Origin: Lutjanus erythropterus
Lineage: Eukaryota; Chordata; Actinopteri; Lutjaniformes; Lutjanidae
DNA: 64,000 nt
NCBI GenBank assembly: GCA_020091685.1
Contig: CM034603.1
Location: 24,980,595-25,044,594, forward strand
Direction of reading: 5' to 3'
In this document: in pieces, positions 32,561 through 44,884 of the stretch
Layout: the number at the start of each line of letters is the position of its first letter
Numbering within the stretch: position 1 is the first letter of the stretch
Notes under the pieces: model-generated
The model's database searches: none
What the model was told of the DNA's origin: nothing
The model's input: the letters and a program-made list of their open reading frames with translations, nothing else
Position numbers and translations under genes: made by a program

Positions 32561-33134
32561 AGATTCAAATAATACAATGAAAACAAGCATTTTCTTCTAT
32601 CCAAAGTTGCTTGTTTTTATTTGGGAAAAAATATTTCCAAAAGGTAGAACAGTAAGTACTACATTTTACTTTTATCCAAGTACTTAATTTTAATATTATC
32701 ATAATAAATTATATCAGAATATTAATATTTATGTAGTACTCTGAACTGCAGTAAGAATAACACATTAAGAAACATGAACACAGTTTTTTTTATTATTATT
32801 ATTTTCTATTTTCAATGCAAATCAGAATCTTTTGATGTATAAAACTTTTTCTTCAGTTTCTTTCTCGTCAGTGTTTCCCATTTAAAGGGTTGGTAGCAGT
32901 GGGGTTCAGTTCATAACTTATTTTTAGTTAAAAATGAACACTGAAAAAGAGAAGAAAAGTAATATATTTCAGTATTAATTATATGCCAATATTAAATCAT
33001 TCTGATAATTTGAAGGTGTATCAGTTGTATTATCAATAAATAGGAGGTTAGAAAAAAATAATTTAACATGACTTCTGAAATACACCACGAACAAAGGCAG
33101 ATAATTTTGTTGGTTGAACAGACACAGACAGATA

Positions 33135-33280
33135 TGACATCTCTGTGCACCTCTATTCTAGGCAGAACTCTCTCAGAGGGTTTCACGTGGAACATTTATG
33201 AAAAGTGCTGCCAGGTACCAAAAAAGCGTTCTGCTATAGTAGCAAGCCAAAGAACCCTGTATGGTTCTAGTTAGCACGTC
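33135..33280. repeat. GGTTCT-rich repeat, distal part of block 1
   Basis: It contains GGCAGAACTCTCTCAGAGGG and CAAGCCAAAGAACCCTGTAT-GGTTCTAGTTAGCA. Block 2 ends in the same way (CAAGCCAAAGAACACTTTAT-AGTTCTACTTAGCACC). The separating 32561-33134 looks like an AT-rich insertion. Confidence 0.65.
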
Positions 33281-35580
33281 TATTTCTAAGTGTGAATACT
33301 GGCATCTTTAGCCCAGTGACTTTTCGTGACTGTATATTTAAACTCAAGATGTTTTTGCGACCACATGCTAATAAAACATTAACGCTCCAGCAACAGTTGG
33401 TGCTTCTCAGTCGAGGAGCTACTTGGCATTTTTCATTCACTTCCAATCCAGCTGACCAAATATCACTGGCAAATAGTGTCACTTCAATCACCGTGCCCCC
33501 AAAACTGATAGGCTATCCAATTATGTGCGTTGATGCATTTCCTGTGAAGCTGGAACATTGCTCATGACCTTTTCTTGATAGAAATGAAATTTTCTCCCCC
33601 TCAGGCTAAACAAAATCTCACTGCACTCCACCCTTTGAGTGAGTCATGCTGGGATCGTCAAACAAGCCTACACGATGAATCTACAGATATTCCTCTTGGA
33701 GAAGAGAGGAGCTGTTTAGAAAGCAGCCACCGTGCTCGCTCGCTCGCCCGTCGCCGCCTGTGTCACATGGATGTCTCTGTACTGACATGTCTCAGGGTTT
33801 TAGAGAGGTGTCGACCAGGGGTGTAAAAGTCCTTTGCCGCTCTTTGCTCGCTGTCTCAGAGCAGGTTATCTCTCCCTGCAGCAAGCCGCCACGCGCCTAG
33901 TGCACCTGATTGTCTCATCGGCACATTCCAGGTGAGAGGGCCTGACAAGCCAGGACAGAGCGCCCAGACAGTGATACACTTGTTCGGCAGCCGCAGGTGT
34001 AGCTGCCCTCTTTTTCCTTCCGCGCTCTCCCAGAGGTATTAGTGGAGGAGAGCAAGAGTAATCTGAGGGCGAGGCAGGGAAAAATCAATGACAAATGACT
34101 CTGCTTTTTTCATGGAGCACAGCAAGAAAAAGAACAGGCATTTTTATGTGTAGTCATCTTATTGACCTACATTCCTGTCCATCATTCAGAGTAGACTCAA
34201 GAGTAAAAAAAAAAAATACAATAAAGTAATAGACTGAGTGGTGAAAACACCCGCGCAAGTCATTATAAAAAGGAATTTTTCAATATATACATCGATTCGG
34301 CCTCAGTCCCTCAACTGGGCCAAACATTGTGATTGTATTCAGTCTGGAAATAGACTGCTGACTGTGAGGACAGCTATATACAAAATATCAGGAATAATAT
34401 AGTTCAGTGCCTCAAACTTTAGCATATACCAAAGAGTTTTAGGGTCAGGCAAATGAGGAACGTTATTATTATTATTTTTGGGGCATTTTACGCCTTAAAT
34501 TTAATTTTCATTCTCAGAATACAAAAACTAAAAAAAAAAGAAAAAATCTTTCTCCTTACATTTTTTTCACCTTGATGTGGCTCTAATTCATCCGTGTATT
34601 TATGCTGTTTGGAAGTTGCTTGACATGTTCTGTGATCCATATTCTTCACTTTGAATGAATGATTTAAGTTTTCATTATTTTTTTAACAGAACACCATAAA
34701 TATAGATATTAAATTAGACTACTGCGAAGAATCTAAAAAAGAAAAAAAGAAAACTAATGTAAATATTTAAATATAATATATTTCAGATATTTTAAATGTG
34801 GAAATTGCATCAGATTTTCAAACATTCATGTCCATGACAAATTTATAAATCAGTGACAAGTGTGGTACAATTACATTCACTAATGATAACATTCAATAAT
34901 GATAACAATAATAATAATAATGGAGAAATCTCCACCAGGCAACACATGTGAAGCACCTACTGCAATGTCAGATGCAACCAGCTCACATTTGCAAAGGTCT
35001 TTGCATATTATAGTCTACATTTTCTTATGTGTGCAAGTTTTTTATGAAAGTGTTTTTGTATAGTATACTGTCTTCAGAAGCGTTACCTTAAATGGGACAA
35101 TAAGCCCAACTTTTCAATTTAAACTGTTATTTTTTTTCCAGAACATTTTGTTATTTATTTGGAACATTACAAGAAACCAGGAGGGTCTACAACAATATGA
35201 CAGAGAAACTTACTAAAGCTGAAATCCTGAATAATTTACACTTGATTTTACCTTTTCATAGATCAGAGCTTGAATGTTCCAGTGGAAACTGTGGCTATTC
35301 AGAGACTCCATGTTTTGGCACAAAGATGATTACATCACCCCTGGTAACTGAATTTAATTCGAACAAGTAACCACTATCATGATCAGTTTCTCATGTTTCT
35401 CACAAACCCTATCATGAAGTCTGCATCTGTCAGTATATATTATATTTGTTTACTGGTGGATGACCAATATGGCGAACACAGAGACACACAGTGACAACAT
35501 GTTACAGTCAAGATGGTGGCAAAGACAACAAAAAAGATGATTTATTAATCTCATATTGTGCCTAACTTTAGCAGATCAGG
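33281..35580. other. Low-repeat intergenic stretch, possible cis-regulatory DNA
   Basis: No gene is recognised. 33570-34090 is GC-richer and unique-looking and holds an E-box cluster (33903-33999). From 34100 onward the sequence is AT-rich with short (TAA)n near 34903-34922. Confidence 0.4.
33903..33999. promoter_or_regulatory. Cluster of three CACCTG/CAGGTG E-boxes
   Basis: CACCTG at 33903-33908 and CAGGTG at 33929-33934 and 33994-33999 lie within 97 bp in a non-repetitive GC-richer block. This could be a Snail/bHLH-responsive enhancer; that is inference. Confidence 0.35.
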
Positions 35581-35586
35581 TATACA

Positions 35587-36117
35587 GAGTGATTATAGTT
35601 TTGTATTTTTCATTATTTTTTATTTTTATTTGGTTTGTAATTTTTGCTTTCAGTACAGTTTAGTTTCATTAAGTTTCCAGAGTGGACCTGCTGGTTTCAG
35701 TTTAGTTTTTATTGTGTAATAATGTTTTAAATTAGTTTTAGTTTAGTTTTCTACGGTTTCAGTATTACTTTTAAATTTGGTCATATGGGGGTATTTGCCA
35801 GAGCCAAGATTTAAGAAGTTTATAATAAATATATAAAACTTTGTGAGGACAGTTCACTTACAGTCATGTAGACATGCCAGTCTCAAAAAACATTAGCAGC
35901 AGTACCTCTTCATGCTTGTTGTGTTGATAAATTTGACCAAACTGACTGAATTAAACACATTTTCTGTATATTTTTATTTTATTTTAATTAGTTTTGCAAG
36001 TACACAATATTGTTTCAGGTAGTAGTATCTAGTTTTTTATTTGTATTTCAGGTTAACTACAATATTTGTCACACACTTTTAGTGTTTAGTTTAGTTTTAG
36101 TAACTATAATAACCTTG
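35587..36117. mobile_element. Miniature element with TTATAGTTT/AACTATAATAACC ends
   Basis: The left end GAGTGATTATAGTTTTG and right end TAGTAACTATAATAACCTTG are rough inverted complements, and the interior is full of TTAGTTTTAGTTTAG words. This is the style of a common fish repeat with CAAGGTTATTATAGTT ends (from memory). Flanking GTATACA and GTATGGA are similar but not convincing as a target duplication. Confidence 0.6.
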
Positions 36118-37320
36118 GTATGGAATTAATCTGCAGATGTACACTCACACACTCACATATGCTCACACACACACAAGACCTAACTTTGCAACAACTACAA
36201 ACTAGAACCATTCTTTAAATATATACACTTATAACAATAATAACTACTATTACCTCTACTAAAGGTTTTATTTGTGTAGTTTCACCTGATCTGAATCAAG
36301 CGTTAATGAGAAGAGGATGCTGTGCAGATTTGTGGACTTTTTAAATGATGTATTTGTATTATCAGTTAATCTGCAGATTCTTCCCATGATTAATTGTCTG
36401 GTATATAAAGAGTAAAAAACATCAGTACATTATGAAAAGGCTAAGTTGCCATCCCTGTACTTTGTCCACCACCTATACATATTAAAGCACAGAGCCGGAG
36501 AGAATACACTTTAAACTGCTCCTGATTATGAATTTAATTCCACCCTCCGGAGCAGAATAATGCTCTTATGCTCTAATACGTACTGTATCTCCCAGACATT
36601 AATAACTCCCCTTCATCTATTCAGACATACACTAGTACGTGCGCCATCTAAATTTATGCCTTTGTGGGTCTGTTCGGCTGCCACTGAGGGGTGATCAGCC
36701 ATTCAAGGGAGGGAGGAAACAGGAACTGAAGCATTTTGATGATGTAATTGGCAGCAGATGCAGAGGAAGATGGAGATAAAGGAGAAGGAATTCAAAATAA
36801 TATCTGTTTGGGCATGCTTCGAAAGGGTTATCAAGAGCACAGAGGGATCATGTTTTGACTTTTGTCTCTCTGATTCACTGTTGCTCAAGTGCTTTCATTT
36901 TTACAGTGGTCTGAGCTGCGGAGATCTGACATTTCGGTGCAGCAGCAGCAGCAGCAGCAGCAGCAGTGGTCATATTGTGGAGAAATATTGTTGCTTCTCT
37001 GAATGAAGCCTCCAATAAAACTTAGCTATCCCCACCTGATCAGAGCGCACACAGGGCCAGTACAGAAGACAAATTGGATATGCTAATATATGAGGCACAT
37101 AGTGAGCTGCTTGTAAACAGTATTATCAGCCCGACTCTTTCTGTGAGCCACAACATCAGCTGGAAGGAGGGTTTCAAATTCTCAGCACAGCTTCTTCAGG
37201 CTGCCCGATATACCTCAGTGTATTAAAAAACATAATTCAAGAACTTATCACAAGTATACTTGTACTTTTCTGCTCATTAAGTTCAACTTCAATGTACTAA
37301 AAATAAATGTACTTCACTCA
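36118..37320. other. Low-repeat intergenic stretch with CAG microsatellite
   Basis: No gene. 36470-36780 is unique-looking. The CAG run is listed separately. Confidence 0.4.
36940..36966. repeat. (CAG)9 microsatellite
   Basis: Nine uninterrupted CAG units. No supported open reading frame contains it, so it is not a coding polyglutamine tract. Confidence 0.95.
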
Positions 37321-38115
37321 AAGATATAAGGGCTCCACACTGGTTCTTCCTGGAGGGCTGAGGTTCTATCCAGAACCATTTCCTTCTGAAGAAGTCTTTT
37401 TTTTAAGTAGGTGTTCATCAAGGGTTCCTTGTAAAACTAAAGGTCCCACTAAGAATCCTTCTTATCCAAAGAATACCTTTTAGAGGAAAGAGTTCTTATT
37501 TAAAAAGGTTCTTGATAGAACTCCTGGGTGCGTTCTAGATAAAAACCTGGTAATATAAAAGATATCTCAGTAGAACCCCCTGGTCGGGTGCTAGACAAAA
37601 CGAAAAAGGGTACCCTGAACCATTTGCTCCTGAAGAACAGGTTGTTAAAGCAGAGGTTGGCCAAGGGTTCTTCGTAAGACTAAAGGTTCCATTAAGAACC
37701 CTTCTCATCCACAGCGCCCCTTTTGGAAGAAAGAGTTCTTCGAGGATTGCTGAAATTGTTGAAGAACTCTTTCATCAAAGGTTTATCAAGGGTTCTAACC
37801 AAAAGGGTCGTCAGTAGAACCTTCTGGGTGGGTTCTCGTTCACACCCTTAGAGGTTGGAAAGGTTCCGGATAGAAACCTCAGAGAGAGTTCTGGGTGGAG
37901 TTATTACAACATAGAAGGGTTTTCTGTAGAACTTCCCATAGGGGCTTCTGGGTGAAACCTTTTACAGATAGTTCCAGCCCCTTTTATGTTGGGCTCTAGG
38001 TAGAACACCTTCAAGTGGAACGTTAAGATAAGGTCCTACCAGAAACCAAATAGGGTTATCCTGTGGGGACAAGCCAAAGAACACTTTATAGTTCTACTTA
38101 GCACCTTTAGTGGTA
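37321..38115. repeat. GGTTCT-rich repeat block 2
   Basis: This is the same family and orientation as 31731-32560: GGTTCTTGATAGAACTCCTGGGTG, GGTTCCATTAAGAACCCTTC and GTTCTGGGTGGA-type units in tandem, ending in CAAGCCAAAGAACACTTTAT and TTCTACTTAGCACC. It is non-coding. Confidence 0.8.
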
Positions 38116-40813
38116 TTTCAGTGTATTAAAAGAAGTGTACTTAATTTACTTTATTTTTTTAGCGTACTGTAAATTGTACATTATTTATTTTAAATCTTTG
38201 TAATATTTCAATAGTCTTTTTTAACATGTTTTTTAAATTCACTTTATTATGAGTGTATTTAACTCTGCTTACAAAAAGTGTGCTTCAGTGTTTATTTAAA
38301 GCTGTACTTCATTGTGCTGTGAAACTTTATAATATATTTCATAATATATTTATTTTTCACCAGGGTGGAAACAATCCAACAGTTCTTTCAGGATAAAAGT
38401 TGTTCTCTCATGTAAAAGCGGCGGCCAAAGAAGGTCAAGTAGCCACATTTTCCTGCCTTCCTTGCAGTCTGACAATAAGCTGATGAGAACAACAAGGCAG
38501 GGCTGAGTAAGAGGATGCGGGGGGTGGAGGAGGAGGTGGAGGATGCAGGCTGGGACCTGCTTCAGCATTAAGTTATGCCTTTGTAAGGCAGAAGCACTTG
38601 CCTGTGGCAGGTGCAGGTAGCAGACATGACGCTGCCGAGGTGTTTCTATTGAGGAGTACCCAACCTGCCGAGTTGTCGGGACAAGTTGGAGGACTCAGTC
38701 ACCACCCTGCTCTGAAAAGCTAACCAGATCCGCATACTATGACTTGCACTTCTAAAGATGTGATGGAGGAACTGGAAAATCCCAGGCGCTCCAACATAAA
38801 ATTATAGGATTGTTGTGATGCTTGTCATGGAGGCTAATGTGGAAGATAATACATCATAACAGCAATTACAATCCCAGGGATTGTCTCTTTTATGTTCCTC
38901 CCTTAAAAAAGCACTAAAAGCATTTGCAGACTTTACAGTAAAGTCATATATCATTCACAGATTGCTCAGCAGTGATATTTAAAATTCAATATGTTAGTTT
39001 TTTATGGGAGTGGGCTAAAGAAAAAAGTCGATTCCCACACACATTTATCACCTCTGCAGTGATTTATTAAAAATGTTGACGTTCTGGTCACAAGGACCTT
39101 TCTCAAGTCATATAAATCATAAAGTGCTTAAATAATTGCACCCATAATTGCATGATGGTCTACAGCTGTGTGGGAGGTGTGTCCATGGTCGCATACAGCA
39201 GCTTATTCATTCAAGATACCCTCAATTCTCAAACACCAGTCCTACCCATTAGAAATTACATTTATTAAAACTAATTTGTAACAGCAAAATTTATTCTGAG
39301 AGAAATATAATGATATCTGAAATACATTTTCTATTAACATAATGAGGAAATGTTCATTAACCTGGTAAGTCACAAAAATGTTGATAGTGAATGTATCAGT
39401 AAAATGTTCTCTGTTAACATATTTAATTTGTTTTCTGCCAAAATAAGCAATTTTGCAGTACATTATCCAGTCATTGTGACTACAGCATTATTCAGGAGTC
39501 ATTAGATTTTTTTTATTAATATTTAACCAAAACGACAATCACATCGCTATGGGAAACAACAGCGAGCAACCTCCACACTGAAAATGACAAATTAGCACCT
39601 GGTTGCTGATGGTGTGAATGTACACAAGCTAGCAGCTTCAAGATGACTATGATTGGTTTAAAGAAATTTATGCAAGCCAGAGAGATTTTTTTCCTTTATA
39701 GCTGAATCATGTATGGAGCCACCACTGAGCGCCCTGGAGATAGGTCTGGCTATGCAGAACTCATATATCCATAACCTTAAACAAAGATGAGGAAGCTTTT
39801 GTTGGCTGAATCCCAGATTAAGGTGTTAGTCCTGTACGTTGCCTGACATCCACAGCAATGACCGTGTTACGAACAGCGTGTTATTGTTTCAAAGAAACAT
39901 TGTCTGTCACCAATTTAGTAATATACAAACATAATTTCTAGGGAGACACGGTTGAAAACACACAAAATCTCTTATTATCACTAAAAAGGAAAACATTGTT
40001 TTCAAGTTAATGGTGTATATATACAGAAGACATAGTCCAAGTCTACATATAAATGCAAAGTGTATAACTTTAAAGTCATACATGTAGAAAATAAATAAAA
40101 CATACAAGCAAAAAAAAAAAAAAAAAAATTTTCAGAGGGACAAGCCCACCCAAGGGAACATCATGAGCATGTTATATTTAGTAGTGGTGTTGGAATGGAG
40201 CTTTAAAGGGCTCAGATCAATCAAAATAATTAAATATTTAGGTTTAAAATGGGCAGTGGACTAATCCTAAAGCTATATTTTTAAAGGGTACATAATAACT
40301 CGGGGCCTTATGAAGTTTTAAATCATCTGATTCTCATTTTCCACTGAGCAGTTCTTTATAAATGTGCCTGTTTTTCTTAATAAAAGCATCTTTTCTGTTC
40401 ATTAAGCCCTCCCTGTATTCATCCAGCCTTCTGCTCTGACTCTGCTGTGTTTACGCCACAGAGGCACCTGTAGCTACAGTACGGCGCATCGGCAGCTTGC
40501 AAGTCTGGCCATGTCATGGGATTCCTGTCATCACAGTGCAACAGTAATCATCTGCACAGAGGAGACTGAGTGAGGGAAAAAGCGAATGAAAAGGCTCAGT
40601 GTGAAAAATGAGGAGAGGAATCTTCTGTAGAGGACGTGACTCACCATGTGCCACTTGCTCAAAAACATTTTCTTGTTGTAGGAGTGGCAATTGATGGCCC
40701 AAGGCAATCATTTTTCAGGTTGAAAGATGCTCCATGCTAACTTATTTCTGACATGCTGCAAAGAGGGACCTTTCTCCCTCTGCTATTATGACGTTTAGCC
40801 TGAACTTACCAAT
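38116..40813. other. Intergenic; no gene
   Basis: 38340-38760 is GC-richer, with one CAGGTG near 38609 and a GGAGG-rich stretch at 38517-38545. The remainder is AT-rich with an A-run at 40110-40127. No gene or clear mobile-element boundary is seen. Confidence 0.4.
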
Positions 40814-40821
40814 CCAGAGTC

Positions 40822-42096
40822 CAGAGATGAAAAGTAACTAAGTACAAATACTTAAGTATGTCTTTTTCTGATAACATTTTACTTTTATTCCCTGCATTTT
40901 AACAAAAATATCTGCATGTTCTGCCTACATTTTCAAAACGGGCTTGTTACTTTAGTTTTAATGCAAGAAAAAAACAACATAAAAAGATGTACCAAGACTA
41001 AAACGGCATAAAAGATGTAACAAGATGAAAACAATGTAAGATGAAAATTACATACCAGGACAAAATTGACGTAAAAGACCTAACAAGACGAAAACAATAT
41101 TACAATACATAACAAGGCGAAAATGATGCAAAAGATGTTATAAGACGAATGTCACATAACAAGACAAAAATGACGTGAAAGATGTAAAAAGCTGACAACA
41201 AAAAAATGTAAAAAGATGTAACTGAACTGAAACAAGATAAAAATGACATAAGATACACAACAAGATGAAAACTAGGTAAAAGGTGTTACAAGATTAAAAT
41301 TACTTAAAAAAAAACGTAACTAGATGAAAATAATGTAAAAAACATAAAATGACGAAAACAATGTAACAATACATAACAAGACAAAAGTGACATAAAAAAC
41401 ATAAAACCAAACACAGACAACAACACACCAATACGTATCAAGACAGAAATGACATTAAAGACATTACGAGACAAAAACAATACATATAACAAGATGACAC
41501 TTACGTAAAAGACATAACAAGGTGGGAATTAAGTAACAAAGCATTCAAGACAAAAATGTATAACAATGCATAAAAAGACAAAAATGATGTCAAAGATGTA
41601 ACAAGATGAAACAATACATGAAAAGATGAAAATGACATAAAAGACAGAACAAGGTGAAAACAATGTAACAATACATAACAAGACGAATATTATGTAAAAG
41701 ATGTAAAACAAAACAAAAACAGCGTACAAGATGTAACAAGACAAAAACAATGTAACAATAGATGACAAGGTGAAAATGACATGAAAGATGTAAGAAGAAG
41801 AAAACAATGTAGCAAGACGTAACAAGACAAGTAAAAGGTAAAACATGTAACAGGATGTAACGATAAAATGATGTAAACGATATAACAACACAAAACAGAC
41901 ATACAGGAAGACTGATTCAGTTAGCTTTGCTCAGAAACAGCCTGTAAAAATGAATGCTTAATTTTATACTGAGCATTTTTTCACGTTTACTTGAGGAAAT
42001 AAATTGAATCAGTACTTCTACTTTTACCAGTCTTTTTCTACACAGGTATCCTTACTTTTACTTGAGTACAGAATGTGTGGACTTTTGCCACTTCTG
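40822..42096 (-). mobile_element. hAT-like non-autonomous element with internal minisatellite (copy 2, inverted)
   Basis: The ends are CAGAGATGAAAAGTAACTAAG and ACTTTTGCCACTTCTG. Flanks CCAGAGTC (40814-40821) and CCAAAGCC (42097-42104) agree at 6 of 8. The body, about 40975-41910, is the complement of the minisatellite in copies 1 and 3 (AACAAGACAAAAATGACATAAAAGATGT-type units). The subterminal phrase ACATTTTCAAAACGGGCTTGTTAC is shared with copy 4. It is non-coding. Confidence 0.85.
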
Positions 42097-42735
42097 CCAA
42101 AGCCTGTTTCAGCCTGTGTTGTTAAAACGAAAAGAAAAAAAAAAACCCTCAGTGAGATGATATGACAGATTTTTAGCCCTCATGCTGGTTTAGAAAATCA
42201 AAGACCACGTCAGTGCCCACCAACATGGAGTCACAGGAATTTAAATATACCTCTTTAAGCCGTCTTTAAGCCTCCCAGCCTGGAGCATTTTATCAGCAGG
42301 TAATTTCAGAGTGGACTTAACACTACATGCAGCTATTAAAATTTTCATGTTACTCTCAGCAGCAAGTGCAGAAAATATAATGATATGGATCTAAAAAGCA
42401 CAAAGTTTAGCTGCAATCATCAGTGTAGACACCTGAAGGAGTGCAGGTTTTTAACAATGAGGGCAGGGAGAGCAAAATGATCTGTCTCCCTGTCCTCTGT
42501 TTGCTTTGCCTGAATGAATAGCAGATCCACCGGCATGGCAGTGTCAGAATAGATTAGCACCACGGTCCATCTCCCCGGCTTCACAAAATAAAATCCTCTT
42601 AAAAGCAGGGGATGTCACTCAATCTCCTGAGACATGTACTTGCATGGTGGACTTAGGAGGAGCGCTCACTACTGGGAAATATACCTCCACAAATAGAGGA
42701 GGTTTAAATGGAAAATGAGCTGCCAAAAAGGTATT
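42097..42735. other. Spacer between two hAT-like elements
   Basis: This is about 0.64 kb of unique-looking intergenic sequence separating two oppositely oriented copies of the same element family. No gene. Confidence 0.5.
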
Positions 42736-42743
42736 TGCCATGG

Positions 42744-43880
42744 CAGAGGTGCAAAAAGTACACGCATTCTGTAATCAAGTAGAAGTACAGATACTTGTGT
42801 AAAAAAGAGTACTGATTCAACTTCTTTACTCAAGTAAAAGTGAAAAAGTACAGGTTCCAAAAAGTACTCAAAGTATCAAAGTAAAAAATCACCCTCTGAA
42901 GGACATTTCAGACTTTGGAGTCTCCCTCTCTGTCTGGTTCATCTTGTTACGTTTGTTTCATCTCCTAACATTTTTTTATGCCATTTTCTTATCTTCTTTC
43001 TTCTTCTTTCTTATGCCTTGTAACATCTTTTTTTGTCTTGTTACTGTTTTGTCTTAAATCCTTCTTGTCTTGTAAGGTCTTTTTTTTTTTTTACGTTATT
43101 TCTGTCTTTGATGTCATGTTACGTCTTTGATGTCTTGTTACGTCTTTCACGTCGTTTTTGTCTTGTTACGTCTTTTTCATCTTCGCATCTTTTACGTAGT
43201 TTTCATCTAATTGTGTCTTTTTTGTCTTGTAAGCCTATTATGTGTTTTTCATCTTGCTATGTTATTTTTGTTTTGATACATCTTATACGTTGCTTTTGTC
43301 TCGTAATGTCTTTTTACGCCATTTTTGTCTTGTCATGTCTTTTATGTCTTTTTTGTTTTGTTGCATCTTTTTTGTTTTATTCTGTCATTACACCTCTTAC
43401 ATATATTTTTGTCTTTTTCATCTTGGTAAATTTTTTATGTTGTTTTCATTTAATTGTCTTTTTCATCTTGTTCCATCTTTTCTGTTTTTTGTCTTGTTAC
43501 GTTTGTTTTTTTCCATGTATTTTTTGTTTTATGACTTGTTGTGTATTACATTGTTTTCATCTCATTACATCTGTCATACATGATAGACACTGATAAATAC
43601 ACTAAGGAATCATGTTTTCTATTTGCCATACATTTTCATTTGAAATTGTCTTGAGGTTAAGAAGGCAGTGCACAATGATGCAAAATAAAAAATAAGCAAT
43701 AATTCCCCTCAAATGCATTAAAACTTTTGAGAATTTAAAGAGTAGAAAGCCCAGATATTTATGTTAGAAGTGAAGAAGTGAAAGTGAAAAGTTGCCACAA
43801 AAATAAATACTCAGGTAAAGTACAGATACCTGGAAATAGTACAAGAACAAGTATTTGTTCTTGGTTACTTTAAACCTCTG
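42744..43880 (+). mobile_element. hAT-like non-autonomous element with internal minisatellite (copy 3)
   Basis: The left end is CAGAGGTGCAAAAAGTAC and the right end is GTATTTGTTCTTGGTTACTT-TAAACCTCTG. Flanks TGCCATGG (42736-42743) and TGCCAAGG (43881-43888) match at 7 of 8. The interior, about 42950-43575, is a T/C-rich minisatellite built on TCTTGTTACGTCTTTTATGT. Both ends carry AAGTA/TACTT-rich subterminal sequence as in Tol2-type elements. At 1137 bp it encodes no transposase. The open frames at 43033-43593 are repeat artefacts. Confidence 0.9.
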
Positions 43881-43888
43881 TGCCAAGG

Positions 43889-44634
43889 TCTATAAAATAT
43901 CCCAGACTACTGGACAATTTTCCTTTAAATCAGTATACACAAGCTATTAAAGTTAAAGTCAGTCAAAGAATTAAACATTATAGAACTGCAGACAGGAGTT
44001 ATCTTAAACATATGACGTCCACTTATTCTTTTATTAAGACGTACTGGATGTTTAGTCTTGAGGGGGACAGGTTCAAGTATCTCTTATCTTAAAATTATCT
44101 TCATATTGCCTTCAGCTATCTGTCTATTTTATAATAATAGCCCAGGGCTGAGAGTAAAAGAGGGCTTTTCCAAACCCATTCAGAGTTTTCAATCCGTGTA
44201 ACTAAGAAAACAACAGGAAGTTCCTCTGTGAAGAGCCCAAAGGCAGAGAGGTTAAGAGTTCATCGCTCACAAAATCACTGCACTTCTTTACTTGAAAAAC
44301 AAAAGTATTTATGTGTTCAAATAGAGAAACAAATTAATTCACAGAAATATGGTACGATATGCATTTGAAAATAAATATCTGAATATGCGAAAAGACACCA
44401 CATATATTTTGAAAAGCAAATTGTGCAAAATACAAAAAATAATATAATACAAATATGACTGTTCATCACCATTTTTCGGAATCATAATCAGGTTTATGTA
44501 TGTTTTCACATGAGGAATTTGTTTTGATATTTTGGTGCCTAGTAAGAAAAGTATGAAAAAATGAAGTAAAAATACTGCAAGTCAAGAAGCATAAATATGA
44601 AATAGAAAACTGACAGTACAATGAAATAATTAAA
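43889..44634. other. Intergenic; possible LINE 3' sequence
   Basis: No gene. 44487-44634 (AATCATAATCAGGTTTATGT, GAGGAATTTGTTTTGATATT, AATAGAAAACTGACAGTAC) resembles 54795-54910 and the A-rich 3' region of fish LINEs (from memory, weak). Confidence 0.4.
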
Positions 44635-44884
44635 TTCCACCTTACAATAAGACCACCCTTATAAATGGGTTATAATAGTTTGTAACTGTTTTATTTTGCA
44701 ATTATAAACAAGCTACAAACAAGTTTTTATATGTTTATATGTTTATATGTTTACTGTTACTCTTTTTATCTAATGTGTTGTAACAGCTTACTAATGATTT
44801 ATAGAGTGTTTACAACCTAATTAATAACCTAATTATACAACATTTGTAAATCATTTATGACGGTATTCTTACTATAAAGTGGAA
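44635..44884. mobile_element. Miniature inverted-repeat element, about 250 bp
   Basis: The left end TTCCACCTTACAATAAG and right end CTTACTATAAAGTGGAA are inverted complements with three mismatches. The interior is AT-rich with TTATAAATGG and ATTTATGA phrases. No coding capacity; target duplication not determined. Confidence 0.75.

Noticed and set aside
41529..41902. Minus-strand hydrophobic open frames
   Set aside because: They are the complementary minisatellite of element copy 2, not a gene.
43033..43593. 186-codon hydrophobic open frame
   Set aside because: Same explanation: it is the core of element copy 3.
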